NCBI GenBank assembly: GCA_947497945.1
Contig: CANMIP010000003.1
Location: 62,001-126,000, forward strand
Reading direction: 5' to 3'
DNA from: an uncultured Tropicimonas sp.
GTDB taxonomy: Bacteria; Pseudomonadota; Alphaproteobacteria; Rhodobacterales; Rhodobacteraceae
DNA: 64,000 bases
The translations under genes and the position numbers were made by a program. This document shows, one piece after another, positions 56,201 to 63,718 of this stretch. Each line of letters begins with the position of its first letter. Position 1 is the first letter of the stretch. The notes under the pieces were generated by a model. That model was not told where the DNA came from, made no database searches, and saw nothing but the letters and a program-made list of their open reading frames with translations.

Positions 56201-56683
56201 CTATTCTTCCTTGAGCGTCACGAGAAACGCGACCAGATCCTCGATCTGCTGCGCGCTCAGGAGCGGCTCGATCTCTTCGACGGCGATGGCCTTGCCGGTG
56301 TAGGCCTTGCCCGGACGGGTGAAGCCGTCGACCTGGTAGAAGGCCGGCATGATCGTGCCGTCATAGGTCTTCTTGGCGTTGGCGACGATGCCGCGGATCT
56401 CGGCCTCGGTCCAACGGTCGGCCACGCCATCCAGCGAGGGACCGACATTGCCGGGGAACGGCACATCCGCCAGCGCCGTCACCGCATGGCAGGAGACGCA
56501 GTTGCCGATCGACTTGGAGCCGAAGGCAGTCGCCCCCTCCTCCGCATTGCCCGGTTGCCCGGACAGAGAGGCGGCCACGGCGCCATATTCGTCATAGGCC
56601 ACATCACTCGGTGCCACGGCCTCGGCATTGGCGGCAACCGCCAGAATTGAAGCGGCAATAGCCGCAGAAATAGCGCGTTTCAT
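56201..56683 (-). CDS. soxX: SoxX, monoheme subunit of SoxAX
   Basis: Small cytochrome partner of SoxA, 160 residues. Signal peptide MKRAISAAIAASILAVAANA. Haem site CVSCH (62-66) and Met ligand near M112 in GTIMPAFYQVDGF; VGPSLDGVADRWTEAEIRGI is typical. First gene of soxXYZABCDEF; the 199-base upstream region holds a candidate SoxR operator. Confidence 0.95.
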   Translation of the reverse strand: MKRAISAAIAASILAVAANAEAVAPSDVAYDEYGAVAASLSGQPGNAEEGATAFGSKSIGNCVSCHAVTALADVPFPGNVGPSLDGVADRWTEAEIRGIVANAKKTYDGTIMPAFYQVDGFTRPGKAYTGKAIAVEEIEPLLSAQQIEDLVAFLVTLKEE

Positions 56684-56778
56684 ATGTCCTCCCGTAGCGA
56701 AGCATTCGCGTTGGATGCGATCTTCCTCCGTTCGCTCGGCATACCGTAGCGCACGGAATTCCACGAAAGCAACAACAA

Positions 56779-56807
56779 ATTCAACTATCTGAATTCAGAA
56801 TAATTTG
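56779..56807. promoter_or_regulatory. Candidate SoxR operator in the soxW-soxX gap
   Basis: ATTC (56779-56782) and GAAT (56791-56794) are separated by 8 bases, overlapping a perfect 12-bp palindrome TCTGAATTCAGA (56788-56799). The following ATTCAGAATAATTTG (56793-56807) matches 12 of 15 bases of a site in the soxV-soxS gap. As I recall, ATTC-N8-GAAT is the reported motif of the persulfide sensor SqrR, a relative of SoxR. Located 96 bases upstream of the soxX start. Confidence 0.62.
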
Positions 56808-56882
56808 AAGGAAGTTTTCACAGGACCTACGCGTTGACTCCAAAAGTTGCGCCAGGCCCGCAAAAACTTCCCGAAAACGATT

Positions 56883-57455
56883 TTATCCTGCGCGTTCAGC
56901 GATTTTACGGGCGTGATACCGCTGGAACTCGGCATCCGGTCCGTCGCTGGCATAGAACTTCTCGCGGACCCAGGTCAGCATGTCGATCGTGGTGCCGGCC
57001 TTGAAGGCGCCGGGCATGACGGCGACCGTTGCCTGAGTCGCAGCACTCCCCTCCGGCACGTTCTCGTCGAGGAAGAGAATCGTCGGCGTGAACATGATTC
57101 CCCATTTGCGCGCCATCTGCTTTTCGCTGCGCATGTCCCCGTCGAAATCCGTGACCTCGAGATCGCCATAAAGATTGATCCGCACGACGAAGAAATTCTC
57201 CTCCAGGTAGGCGGCGATCTCGGGCCGCGAGAAAACCTCCTCATGCATCTGCTTGCAATAGATGCAGCCACGCTGTTCGAGGATCAGCATCAGCCGCTTG
57301 CCCTCGTCATTGGCCTCGGCGAGATCCTCCGAGAGATCCTTGAACGTGTCGCGGATCCAGTCTGCTTTGTGCAGCCCGTCATCGCCGATTTCCGCCAGCG
57401 CCAGCGGCGCGGCCAGGCAGAGCGCGACCAGCGCGCCCAGGATTTTCTTCAGCAT
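56883..57455 (-). CDS. soxW: SoxW-type periplasmic thioredoxin (copy 1)
   Basis: Thioredoxin-fold protein thought to keep SoxY and related thiols reduced using electrons from SoxV; 190 residues. Signal peptide MLKKILGALVALCLAAPLAL; redox motif CIYC (C64, C67) in LEQRGCIYCKQMHEEVFSRP; cis-Pro region GIMFTPTILFLDE. A C-terminal extension (REKFYASDGPDAEFQRYHAR) is absent from its neighbour. It is a tandem paralogue of the gene immediately upstream. Confidence 0.92.
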   Translation of the reverse strand: MLKKILGALVALCLAAPLALAEIGDDGLHKADWIRDTFKDLSEDLAEANDEGKRLMLILEQRGCIYCKQMHEEVFSRPEIAAYLEENFFVVRINLYGDLEVTDFDGDMRSEKQMARKWGIMFTPTILFLDENVPEGSAATQATVAVMPGAFKAGTTIDMLTWVREKFYASDGPDAEFQRYHARKIAERAG

Positions 57456-57533
57456 GTCTTCCTCCCCCCAAAAAAACGCCCTGATCTGTCGATCTGGGGC
57501 CTGAAATCCGGCATCCCCCGGGCCCCGGGCCGC

Positions 57534-58049
57534 TCAGCCGCCCTTGTAGCCCTCGCGGCGGACCCATTGAAGCATATCCATCGTCTGCTTGGCCGAGACC
57601 GCGCCCGGGATGACCGCAACAACGCCCTGCGACAGCGTCTTGCCCGCCGGCACCTGCGTGTCGACGAACAGGATCGTCGGGGTCAGCAGAATCCCCCATT
57701 TGCCCGAGATCTGGCGCTCGCTGCGCCGGTCGCCGTCGAAATCGGTGACCGGCCTGTCGCCCTTGAAGTTGATCTGAACGACATAGTAATTCTCAGCGAG
57801 ATATCGGGCGATCTTGGGCCGCGAGAACACTTTCTCGTGCATCCGTGTACAATATACGCAACCACGCTGTTCGAAGATCAGCATCAACCGCTTGCCCTCG
57901 GCATTGGCCGCGGCCAGGTCGGCGGACAGATCCATCGAGGTCTCGCGGATCCAGGGCGCGTCATGCAGCCCGTCCGGACCGATCTCCGCAAGGCCCGCAG
58001 ATACCGTCATGAAAAGTGCTGCCAGCGCGGCCAGGAATCGCATCACCAT
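57534..58049 (-). CDS. soxW: SoxW-type periplasmic thioredoxin (copy 2)
   Basis: Paralogue of the downstream gene, 171 residues, with the redox motif CVYC at the same positions (C64, C67) in FEQRGCVYCTRMHEKVFSRP and cis-Pro region GILLTPTILFVDT. Start ATG 58049 follows GGGAGAAG about 8 bases upstream; ATG 58043 is an alternative. The two copies agree over nearly their full length, a clear tandem duplication; they differ at the C-terminus and in surface charge. Transcribed after soxV. Confidence 0.92.
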   Translation of the reverse strand: MVMRFLAALAALFMTVSAGLAEIGPDGLHDAPWIRETSMDLSADLAAANAEGKRLMLIFEQRGCVYCTRMHEKVFSRPKIARYLAENYYVVQINFKGDRPVTDFDGDRRSERQISGKWGILLTPTILFVDTQVPAGKTLSQGVVAVIPGAVSAKQTMDMLQWVRREGYKGG

Positions 58050-58086
58050 AAGGGTCTTCTCCCGAAAAGGTCGCCCGGGCACCGGG

Positions 58087-58821
58087 TCAGCCGGCGACGG
58101 GCATGAATTTCAACATCCACTCGGCGACGAGGTTAACCGAATCCGTGCCGATCAGAAGGCCAAACAGGATCAGCAGGACTCCCATCGCCTTCTCGACCAC
58201 CGGCAGGTATTTGCGGAACCCTTTCATCCAACGCATGAACGGTCCGATGAAGAAGGCGGCGAGCACGAAGGGCGCGGTCATGCCAATGCCATAGACGAGC
58301 AGCATCCCGACGCCTTGCCCGATTCCACCGCCATCCATTGCCACGGTCATGAGAATCGCCGCCAGAACCGGCCCGACGCAGGGCGTCCAGCCGAAAGCGA
58401 AAGCCAGCCCGATCACATAGGCCCCCAGAACCGAGACATTGGAGGTATCCCCCGCCTCGGCGCGGAATTGTCGATAGAGAAAGCCGATCCGGATCACGCC
58501 GAGAAAATGCAGCCCCATGGCGATGATGATCGCCGCCGCGACGAAGCGCAGAATATCCATGGACTGTCCGATCAACTGACCGAAGGCCGAGGCCGACGCG
58601 CCAAGCGCCATGAATATCGTAAGAATTCCGGCCGAGAAGAAGATCGACGAGATCACCGCGCGCCGGCGTATATCGGGCGGCACCTCGCCCTCCGCCGTGA
58701 TCTGGTTCATCCCGGTGCCGGCCATGTAGGACAGGTAAAAGGGTACGATCGGCAGGATGCAGGGCGACAGAAACGACAACAGCCCGGCCAAAGCGGCCCC
58801 AGCCCAACTGATTTCGGGCAT
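58087..58821 (-). CDS. soxV: SoxV, CcdA-like thiol-disulfide transporter
   Basis: Six-helix membrane protein of the DsbD/CcdA family that carries reducing power across the membrane to SoxW; 244 residues. Family marks: GLLSFLSPCILPIVPFYLSY with the first redox Cys, and GLAFAFGWTPCVGPVLAAIL with the second. First gene of the minus-strand arm, divergent from soxS across a 71-base control region. Confidence 0.95.
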   Translation of the reverse strand: MPEISWAGAALAGLLSFLSPCILPIVPFYLSYMAGTGMNQITAEGEVPPDIRRRAVISSIFFSAGILTIFMALGASASAFGQLIGQSMDILRFVAAAIIIAMGLHFLGVIRIGFLYRQFRAEAGDTSNVSVLGAYVIGLAFAFGWTPCVGPVLAAILMTVAMDGGGIGQGVGMLLVYGIGMTAPFVLAAFFIGPFMRWMKGFRKYLPVVEKAMGVLLILFGLLIGTDSVNLVAEWMLKFMPVAG

Positions 58822-58840
58822 TATGCCCTCCCCTTGTCCT

Positions 58841-58863
58841 ATTCACACATTCAGATTATGTTG
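58841..58863. promoter_or_regulatory. Candidate SoxR operator in the soxV-soxS gap
   Basis: ATTCAGATTATGTTG at 58849-58863 matches 12 of 15 bases of the site upstream of soxX, and another ATTC precedes it at 58841. It lies in the short divergent region between soxV and soxS, where the SoxR of a related organism was shown, as I recall, to bind. Confidence 0.5.
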
Positions 58864-58892
58864 GGGAAAGCGCGACAGTCAATCGGACGAGT

Positions 58893-59276
58893 ATGCCTTC
58901 CATTGCAAGACACCTGCGCCCGGCCCTGGCCGGGATCGCTCTGGGCCTATGCACGTTGCCGGCCTGGGCGGTGGAGCTTGTGATGGTGGAACAGGCGGGC
59001 TGCCATTATTGCGCCCGTTGGAACGCGGAGATCGGCCCGATTTACCCGAAGACCGAAGAAGGCGCCTATGCGCCGCTGCGTCGCGTGGAACTTGGCAGCG
59101 ATGAGATGGAAAAGCTCTCGCTGACGCGTCGGGTCAACTTTACCCCGACATTCGTGCTCGTCGATGCGGCGGGCGCGGAACTGGGTCGCCTGGAAGGATA
59201 TCCGGGCGAGGACTTCTTCTGGGGCCTGCTGGACCGCATGCTCCAGGATCAGACCGATTACGGGGAGCCGTCATAG
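58893..59276 (+). CDS. soxS: SoxS, periplasmic thioredoxin-like protein
   Basis: 127-residue thioredoxin-like protein with a signal peptide (MPSIARHLRPALAGIALGLC, cleavage near AWAVE) and redox motif CHYC (C37, C40). LTRRVNFTPTFVLVD contains the cis-Pro. In Paracoccus SoxS reactivates SoxYZ by reduction. First gene of the soxS-soxR-soxT arm. Confidence 0.92.
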   Translation: MPSIARHLRPALAGIALGLCTLPAWAVELVMVEQAGCHYCARWNAEIGPIYPKTEEGAYAPLRRVELGSDEMEKLSLTRRVNFTPTFVLVDAAGAELGRLEGYPGEDFFWGLLDRMLQDQTDYGEPS

Positions 59277-59433
59277 AACGGACGCCGGGGTCGGTTTCGA
59301 GGGGGAATCGCCGGTCTCGCGGCACGTTGCAGCGCGACCTCATCAAAGGCCTTTTCGGCCGGAAACGCGGGGTTCCGCTTGCCAGCGGCCCCTCCGGATG
59401 CGACGGGTGCGTCGCGAACGGGATGGATATGAT

Positions 59434-59808
59434 ATGGAAGACCTGACAGCGCAGGATCTCGCGACGGTACTCCCGGTCATCGACGACCGGACCTCGCAGG
59501 AAGAGATCGACCGGATCGTTACCAAGGCCACCCTGGCCAGCAATTTCCTCAAGGCGATCAGCCATGAGGGGCGTTTGATGATTCTCTGCCACCTCGTCTC
59601 GGGCGAAAAGTCGGTGACCGAGTTGGAGCGGCTCCTCTCCGCGCGCCAGGCCGCTGTGAGCCAGCAGCTCTCGCGGCTGCGGCTCGAAGGGCTGGTCACG
59701 CCGCGCCGGGATGGCAAGACGATCTACTACTCCTTGACCGACGAGCGGCCGCGCAAGATACTCGAGGTCGTTTATGAGCTGTTCTGCAAGGACAGCGACG
59801 CCTGCTGA
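59434..59808 (+). CDS. soxR: SoxR, ArsR-family repressor of sox genes
   Basis: 124-residue winged-helix repressor. The helix-turn-helix is SARQAAVSQQLSRLRLEGLV (residues 69-88), followed by the beta-wing RRDGKTIYYSL. Three Cys are present: C52 (MILCHLVS), C118 (YELFCKDS) and the terminal C124. C52 and C118 sit where the persulfide-sensing pair lies in SqrR/BigR relatives, suggesting polysulfide-responsive derepression. The ATG at 59434 gives the family N-terminus. Confidence 0.93.
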   Translation: MEDLTAQDLATVLPVIDDRTSQEEIDRIVTKATLASNFLKAISHEGRLMILCHLVSGEKSVTELERLLSARQAAVSQQLSRLRLEGLVTPRRDGKTIYYSLTDERPRKILEVVYELFCKDSDAC

Positions 59809-59868
59809 GCCGGTAGAGACGCGCGACAGGCGCATCCCCCGGGCCAGCCAGCTTGGGGAGGGCTGCGC

Positions 59869-60924
59869 ATGGGCGAGCTTGTGGGAGACGCCACGCTCGT
59901 GGCCATTCTTGGTTTTATCGGCGGGTTGGGGCTTGGGCTCGCGGCCCGCTTCGGACGTTTCTGCACGCTCGGCGCCATCGAGGACGCGCTGTATGGCAGC
60001 TCCGATATCCGGTTGCGGATGTGGGCCATCGCCATCGGCATCGCGGTGCTCGGCGCCTTCGGGCTGGCGGGAAGCGGGCAGCTCGACTTCTCCGCAAGCT
60101 TCTATCTCAACAATGGCTGGAACCCGGTCGCCCATATCCTGGGCGGGCTGGTCTTTGGCTATGGCATGGCGCTGGCGGGCAATTGCGGCTACGGCGTGCT
60201 GGCGCGGGTCGGCGGCGGCGACCTGCGCGCCTTCGTCATCGTGCTGGTCATGGCCATCGCCGCCTATTCGGTGATCTCCGGCCCCTTCGCGACGTTGCGC
60301 GTGCGCCTCTTCCCCGAGGGCCTGCTCGGAAGCGACGCCCCGGCCGGCTTCGCCCATCTGCTTGCCGGCGCGACCGGGCTCTCGCCCATCCATGTCGGCC
60401 TCGCCATCGGTGCGCTCATCCTTGCCGCCGCCCTTGCTCCTGCGCGCATGCGGGCGGAACCGGGCGCGATCTTCTGGGCCTGCATTGTCGGCCTTTCCAT
60501 TGCCGCCGGCTGGGCCGCCACCTCCTATGTCGCGGAGCGGTCCTTCGACGCCGTGCCCGTCGAGAGCCACACTTTCTCGGCGCCCCTCGGCGACACGGTG
60601 CTCTATGTCATGCTCGCCTCCGGGATGAAGCTGAATTTCGGCGTCGGTTCCGTCGCCGGCGTGCTCTGTGGCGCCTGCATCGGCTCGATCCGGCGCGGGC
60701 ATTTCCGCTGGGAGGCCTGCGAGGATCCGCGTGAACTGCGCCGACAGATTGCCGGCGCGGTGCTGATGGGCTTCGGCGGCGCCATCGCCATCGGCTGCTC
60801 TGTCGGCCAGGGGCTCTCCGCCTTCTCGCTGCTCGCCTTCTCGGCCCCGCTCACGCTCGGCGCCATAATGATCGGTGCCTGGCTTGGATTGCGTCAGCTG
60901 ATCCAGGGATTTGCAACGCTCTGA
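59869..60924 (+). CDS. soxT: SoxT-like YeeE/YedE sulfur transporter
   Basis: 351-residue membrane protein with about nine helices and the two YeeE/YedE signatures: FGRFCTLGAIEDALYGS near the N-terminus, GGLVFGYGMALAGNCGYGVL in the middle and GGAIAIGCSVGQGLSAFSLL near the end, each with a conserved Cys thought to line a thiosulfate path. In the related thiosulfate importer TsuA these Cys contact the substrate. Encoded 60 bases after soxR, probably cotranscribed; may import sulfur compounds for sensing or assimilation. Confidence 0.92.
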   Translation: MGELVGDATLVAILGFIGGLGLGLAARFGRFCTLGAIEDALYGSSDIRLRMWAIAIGIAVLGAFGLAGSGQLDFSASFYLNNGWNPVAHILGGLVFGYGMALAGNCGYGVLARVGGGDLRAFVIVLVMAIAAYSVISGPFATLRVRLFPEGLLGSDAPAGFAHLLAGATGLSPIHVGLAIGALILAAALAPARMRAEPGAIFWACIVGLSIAAGWAATSYVAERSFDAVPVESHTFSAPLGDTVLYVMLASGMKLNFGVGSVAGVLCGACIGSIRRGHFRWEACEDPRELRRQIAGAVLMGFGGAIAIGCSVGQGLSAFSLLAFSAPLTLGAIMIGAWLGLRQLIQGFATL

Positions 60925-61208
60925 CGCGGAAGTGGCAGCCCCGCCGCGCATGTTCGCAAATGTCGTGCGGTGCCTGTTGCCCCTGCGCGGACAGGGCCGG
61001 CAAACCCGTTTGAATCCTCCCGGCCGACGCATGGCCCGCTCCCCGGAGACCATGAGAACACGGACAGCCGGCGCCGTCCCTGCCCGACCGCCAGCCCGGC
61101 GATTGATGCCGGCCAGCCCCCAGCGAACGGCCATTCCTTCCACCTTCCCATGCGTCCCCTCTCGCGATGTGGCGCGCGATATGCTAGTCGCGCCGCAGGA
61201 GGCTCGCC

Positions 61209-61898
61209 ATGGACGGATTCACACGCTTCGCGCTCTATTACGCGCCACCCACAGGCCCGCTCGCCGATTTCGGCGCGGCCTGGCTTGGCTGGAACCCGCG
61301 CACCGGTCGCAAGATGGCACATCCCGCCCTGCCCGGCCTGCCAATGCCGATCGCCAAGATCACGGAGGCCCCACGCAAATACGGGTTTCACGGCACGTTC
61401 AAACCGCCGTTCCGGCTGAAACCCGGCTTCGATGTCGCCGAGTTGCACAATGCCAGCGAAGCCCTCGCCGCAACGCTTCCGCCCATCCTGCTTGACGGGC
61501 TGGCCCTCTCGCAGATCGACTCCTTCCTCGCGCTGGTCCCGGAGGGCGACACGACACAGCTCGCTCTTCTCGCCGCCCGCGTGGTCGAGGCGCTTGACGG
61601 CTTCCGCGCGGCCCCCGAGGAGGCCGAACTGGCGCGCCGTCGCAAGTCCGACCTCTCGCCGCGCCAGGAAGTGCTGCTCCAGCAATGGGGCTACCCCTAT
61701 GTGATGGAAGAGTTCCGGTTCCACCTCACGCTGTCAGGCAAGTTGTCCCCCGCACAGGCCGACGCCATTTCCGAGCGCCTCCGCCCGGTCGTCCAGCCGC
61801 TGCTGCCGCGCCCGTTCCGCATCCGCGAGATCTGTCTCTTCGGCGAAGGCCAGGACGGGCGTTTCCACCACCTGCACAGCTATACGCTGTCGGGCTGA
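61209..61898 (+). CDS. DUF1045 protein (2H phosphoesterase-like, phosphonate-cluster type)
   Basis: 229-residue protein of the DUF1045 family, which usually lies in phosphonate (phn) clusters next to phnN. The fold is 2H-phosphoesterase-like with two catalytic HxT/S motifs: KYGFHGTFKPPFRL (HGTF, about residue 62) and FRFHLTLSGKLS (HLTL). Start ATG 61209. Its 3' end overlaps by 19 bases the end of a decayed phnN on the opposite strand. Confidence 0.88.
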   Translation: MDGFTRFALYYAPPTGPLADFGAAWLGWNPRTGRKMAHPALPGLPMPIAKITEAPRKYGFHGTFKPPFRLKPGFDVAELHNASEALAATLPPILLDGLALSQIDSFLALVPEGDTTQLALLAARVVEALDGFRAAPEEAELARRRKSDLSPRQEVLLQQWGYPYVMEEFRFHLTLSGKLSPAQADAISERLRPVVQPLLPRPFRIREICLFGEGQDGRFHHLHSYTLSG

Positions 61899-62361
61899 AG
61901 CGCCCGCAGGAAAGGCGCCACCGCGACATCCAGCGCCCCGTCAGTCTGAACCACCCGGATGAGCAGACCATGGGAGGTCTCTCAGGTCGTCCGCGCAAAC
62001 CGGCGCGCGATCTCCTCCCCGCTCTCACCGCCACGCGCCGCAAGACGGACGGCCCGTTCCGGCACGAAAGACCGCATGAGGATCACGCGCGAGAGCCGGC
62101 GAAGAGCAGGTTGCGTCCCTCCGACATCGCCCGTTCGACGCTGCGCGGGATGCCGTGGCACATCCCGCCCGACTGCCAGTCGACCAGGAGACCACCCTCC
62201 GCCTCGCTCACCCCTTCACAGGGTTCCCTGCCCGCGCTCTCTGGCCGGGGCATCACCGGGCGCACCACATGAAGGTCCGGCCGACAGCGTTTCGCCTCGG
62301 CCATCAGCCTATCCTTGCCCGCATCGGAGGGGCCGACCCCGGCAAAGCCCCGTCCCGCCAT
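61880..62361 (-). pseudogene. phnN: Decayed phnN (ribose 1,5-bisphosphate phosphokinase)
   Basis: Ruin of the PRPP-forming kinase of the C-P lyase pathway. From ATG 62361 the frame reads MAGRGFAGVGPSDAGKDRLM, where GPSDAGKD is the P-loop (normally GPSGAGKD), then RRPDLHVVRP-type text (CRPDLHVVRPVMPRPESAG) and GIPRSVERAMSEGRNLLFAG, stopping at TGA 62083. In a shifted frame ERAVRLAARGGESGEEIARR continues the protein, stopping at a TGA at 61995-61997; a third frame gives TDGALDVAVAPFLRALQPD, ending at TAG 61880. About 20 residues are missing. At least two frameshifts and a deletion make it dead. Confidence 0.88.
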
Positions 62362-62916
62362 GGGGCCGGTCGCCGCTCCTGTCCGGTCAGACAGGACTGG
62401 TTGCCGCCCGGTCCAGGCGAATTTTACGTAGATTTTTAAAGACATTTCCGGGACCGCGGCCCGGTCCCGCGATCCCTCGCCCCAAAGGCCGCGACATGGC
62501 TGGGCGATGCGCCAGGGCGCAGCTTCTCCCGAGGACCCGGCATTACCAATCTCAGGCCCCCGCGTCTTGCGCGCAACGCCGCCTCTCCGGTCTGGCGAAG
62601 CCCCCCTGGCACCCCATTCGTTTTAAATACAAAACTCTCTCAGGCCGATTGCCGCCTCCGCCCTGACACACGGCCGGATGTGGCCACGCGCCAAGTGCCC
62701 TGTCTCAAGCGCCGGTGCCGAGACTGCACTCGCCTCAACGGCGCACCGGGGCAACCATGTCGCGGGCCAGCGCGTCGCATGGCGTTGTGGCCCCCGACAA
62801 GACCGGCGGGACAGCATTCCCATAAGCGGAATGGTAAGGTTTTTGTCCTTTCTTCGTCATGACGCCGCCCCAATTCGCTGCGAAACCACGGTCCGAAGAC
62901 GCGTAAGGAGACTCTC
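62362..62916. other. Intergenic region, no gene supported
   Basis: Upstream of the phnN ruin. A GGGACCG/CGGTCCC hairpin occurs near 62451-62469 without a T-run. The 40 bases before 62917 include an AT-richer stretch that may hold the promoter of the small gene that follows. No coding family is visible. Confidence 0.45.
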
Positions 62917-63063
62917 ATGGAATGGATTGCCCAGATCACTATTGGCGACCTGATCCTGTCTTTCCTGACATGTTGCCTCATTCACGAGACGCTCATTGCC
63001 ATCCTGCCCGACGATATTGCCGGCCCCGGTGGCTGGTTCATCGACACGGGCGCTGATGACTGA
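62917..63063 (+). CDS. 48-residue hydrophobic peptide
   Basis: Short open frame beginning MEWIAQITIGDLILSFLTCC, one membrane helix followed by a polar tail (GPGGWFIDTGADD). It has a strong ribosome site, AAGGAGA, six bases before the ATG. It may be a small membrane protein; nothing else supports function, and a chance frame cannot be excluded. Confidence 0.42.
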   Translation: MEWIAQITIGDLILSFLTCCLIHETLIAILPDDIAGPGGWFIDTGADD

Positions 63064-63613
63064 ACAAAGGCCGCTGTTGCCGACCAGGTGACCTCGGCTT
63101 GCTGCGCGCATGCCTGGATCGAGCGGAACAGGCACATAACAGCCCCGGACACGAAGATTTTGTGAAATCCCGCCCGCATGATCGCGATGTCAAAACCGCG
63201 AAACCTCCGGCCCGGGCACTGCCGGCCCTCCTGATCAACAGGGGTCCGAGACCGGCGGAGACCCTCGCGCAACCGGCGGGCTCAAGGCGAGTGCCCACCC
63301 GACGCCTCTGTCGAACGTAGCGCATCAGGATCCGGACCGAATGGCTCATCACGGGACTTGCACCGAGCAACTGCCATCGAAGTCCCGGCCAACCTGCGGG
63401 CTGCCCTGCTCCCCTCGCCTCCAGTGGACAGCTCAAGACGGCAGGACGTCTTCGCCTTGGCGACAAGACCCGGCGCTCTGGAGCGTCGCAGCCGCCGGCG
63501 AGGCCAGGACGCGGCCTGCCCCCCCATCCAACGGACCGGTTCGCCCGTTCCGCGACCGGGCCAATCCCGCCCATTTTGCAGCGCGAGACCGGGCCGGCCT
63601 CCGACAGGGACGG
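63064..63613. other. 550-bp intergenic region, no gene supported
   Basis: No frame on either strand shows a recognisable family or convincing codon pattern. Together with the phnN ruin it looks like eroded sequence, but I found no further identifiable remnant. Confidence 0.45.
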
Positions 63614-63645
63614 AAAACCCCTGCCAGCGCGAGGCCGGCAGGGGC
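63614..63645 (-). terminator. Rho-independent terminator of the substrate-binding protein gene
   Basis: CCCCTGCC (63618-63625) pairs with GGCAGGGG (63637-63644); on the minus strand the stem is followed by TTTT. It lies about 75 bases past the stop of the ABC substrate-binding protein gene, so that gene is probably the last in its transcript. Confidence 0.85.
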
Positions 63646-63718
63646 ATTCCCTTGAGACGTTCAAGGAACAGAGCGCGGTGCAACCCGTCGGGTTACATCG
63701 CTTTCCCGTCAAACCCGA

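Noticed and set aside
62982-63272. Minus-strand frame possibly encoding a signal-peptide protein (MRAGFHKIFVSGAVMCLF)
   Set aside because: No ribosome site, overlaps the small plus-strand gene, and resembles no family.
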